Assembly (NCBI GenBank): GCA_031761405.1
Contig: JASEVX010000010.1
Span: forward strand, 27,850,894 to 27,914,893
DNA from: Serripes groenlandicus
Taxonomy: Eukaryota > Mollusca > Bivalvia > Cardiida > Cardiidae
Length of the DNA: 64,000 nucleotides
Reading direction: 5' to 3'
In this document: positions 63,550-64,000 of the stretch, one piece after another
Position numbering within the stretch: the first letter of the stretch is position 1
Layout: each line of letters begins with the position of its first letter
The notes under the pieces: model-generated
Told to the model about the DNA's origin: nothing
What the model saw: only the letters and a program-made list of their open reading frames with translations
The model's database searches: none
Position numbers and translations under genes: made by a program

Positions 63550-64000
63550 CGAAGCAAGCTTTCAGCTTATGTTAATCACGCTCGATGTCTGCTTCCTGGA
63601 GACTTAATCAGTATTCATGCGGTTTCTGTGGAGAAATTCCAAAGGTGGCACACGATCATCACGGGATTCGAACCCGAGACCTTCGGAACGAGAGACCGAC
63701 GCTTTACCACTGTGGTCAACATTGATTATGCTATCACGTGGAATGATTGAAATGAACGTACTTCAATTTAAACAAACTATTTTATTTCAAAATCTTTGTA
63801 TATAAATAAACAACTCATTCTTCTTCTTTTGTTTTCAATTTTGTCACGAAAATCTACATTTAGTAATCTGATGAAAATTTGAATGAAATAAATGAATATC
63901 AATGAAATAAATAGAAATGAAATCAGATAAACTGAGATCAACTTTGCAAATGCAGGCCCATATATCAGGAAAGTAAATCATCTTTCAAATCCTAATGTAC
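63550..64000 (-). mobile_element. tRNA-headed repeat R, copy 2, minus strand (runs to window end)
   Basis: Second copy of 45880-46325. On the minus strand it has ccacagtggtaaagcgtcgg and gggttcgaatcccgtgatga, A- and B-box-like, better preserved than copy 1. The right end coincides with the window edge. Confidence 0.65.

Overview
This window is eukaryotic, AT-rich and intron-rich. Genuine coding sequence is only about 3 percent of it, as short exons spread over tens of kilobases among repeats. The repeat content (tRNA-derived SINEs ending in a '...cggcgttaaaccccaatcaatc' tail, short foldback elements, a LINE, a Tc1-like element) and the secreted cysteine-rich and glycine-rich genes suggest a bivalve mollusc. 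That assignment is inference; a dreissenid-like bivalve is only a guess. No prokaryotic features, CRISPR arrays, rRNA genes or convincing functional tRNA genes were seen.

Two multi-exon genes on the minus strand were built by hand from splice sites and phase-consistent joins. Gene A runs from 40659 down to 11399: nine exons, 999 nt of CDS, 332 residues. It encodes a short signal peptide, one Ly6/uPAR-type three-finger domain split over three exons, a poly-threonine linker, two ShKT domains, a second Ser/Thr linker and a third ShKT domain that ends on its last cysteine. A tandem paralogue lies downstream of it in transcription order. Only its first two exons (2672-2636 and 979-879) are in the window, with a conserved promoter; the rest lies beyond the left edge. 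Two decayed exon copies, of exon 2 at 39824-39917 and exon 4 at 29272-29395, sit beside their intact counterparts.

Gene B runs from 55800 down to 47320: nine exons, 543 nt of CDS, 180 residues. It encodes a secreted low-complexity protein with distinct repeat blocks: IHKP-type, VPIYID-type, GGGS(I/H/Y) and GFNDN. All eight introns are phase 1, and five internal exons are 12 to 54 nt long. It looks like an extracellular structural or matrix protein, but no family was recognised.

Introns and intergenic DNA are filled with repeats. These include a LINE of about 4.8 kb (19010-23795) in antisense within intron 6 of gene A, inserted into a tandem palindromic repeat; at least five MITE-like foldback families; a 234-bp satellite (12760-14870) derived from one of those MITEs; a Tc1-like transposon with 27-bp terminal repeats and a SINE nested in one of them (29427-30548); several minisatellites; and decayed LINE fragments. 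Right of gene B (55.9-64 kb) I found no supported gene.
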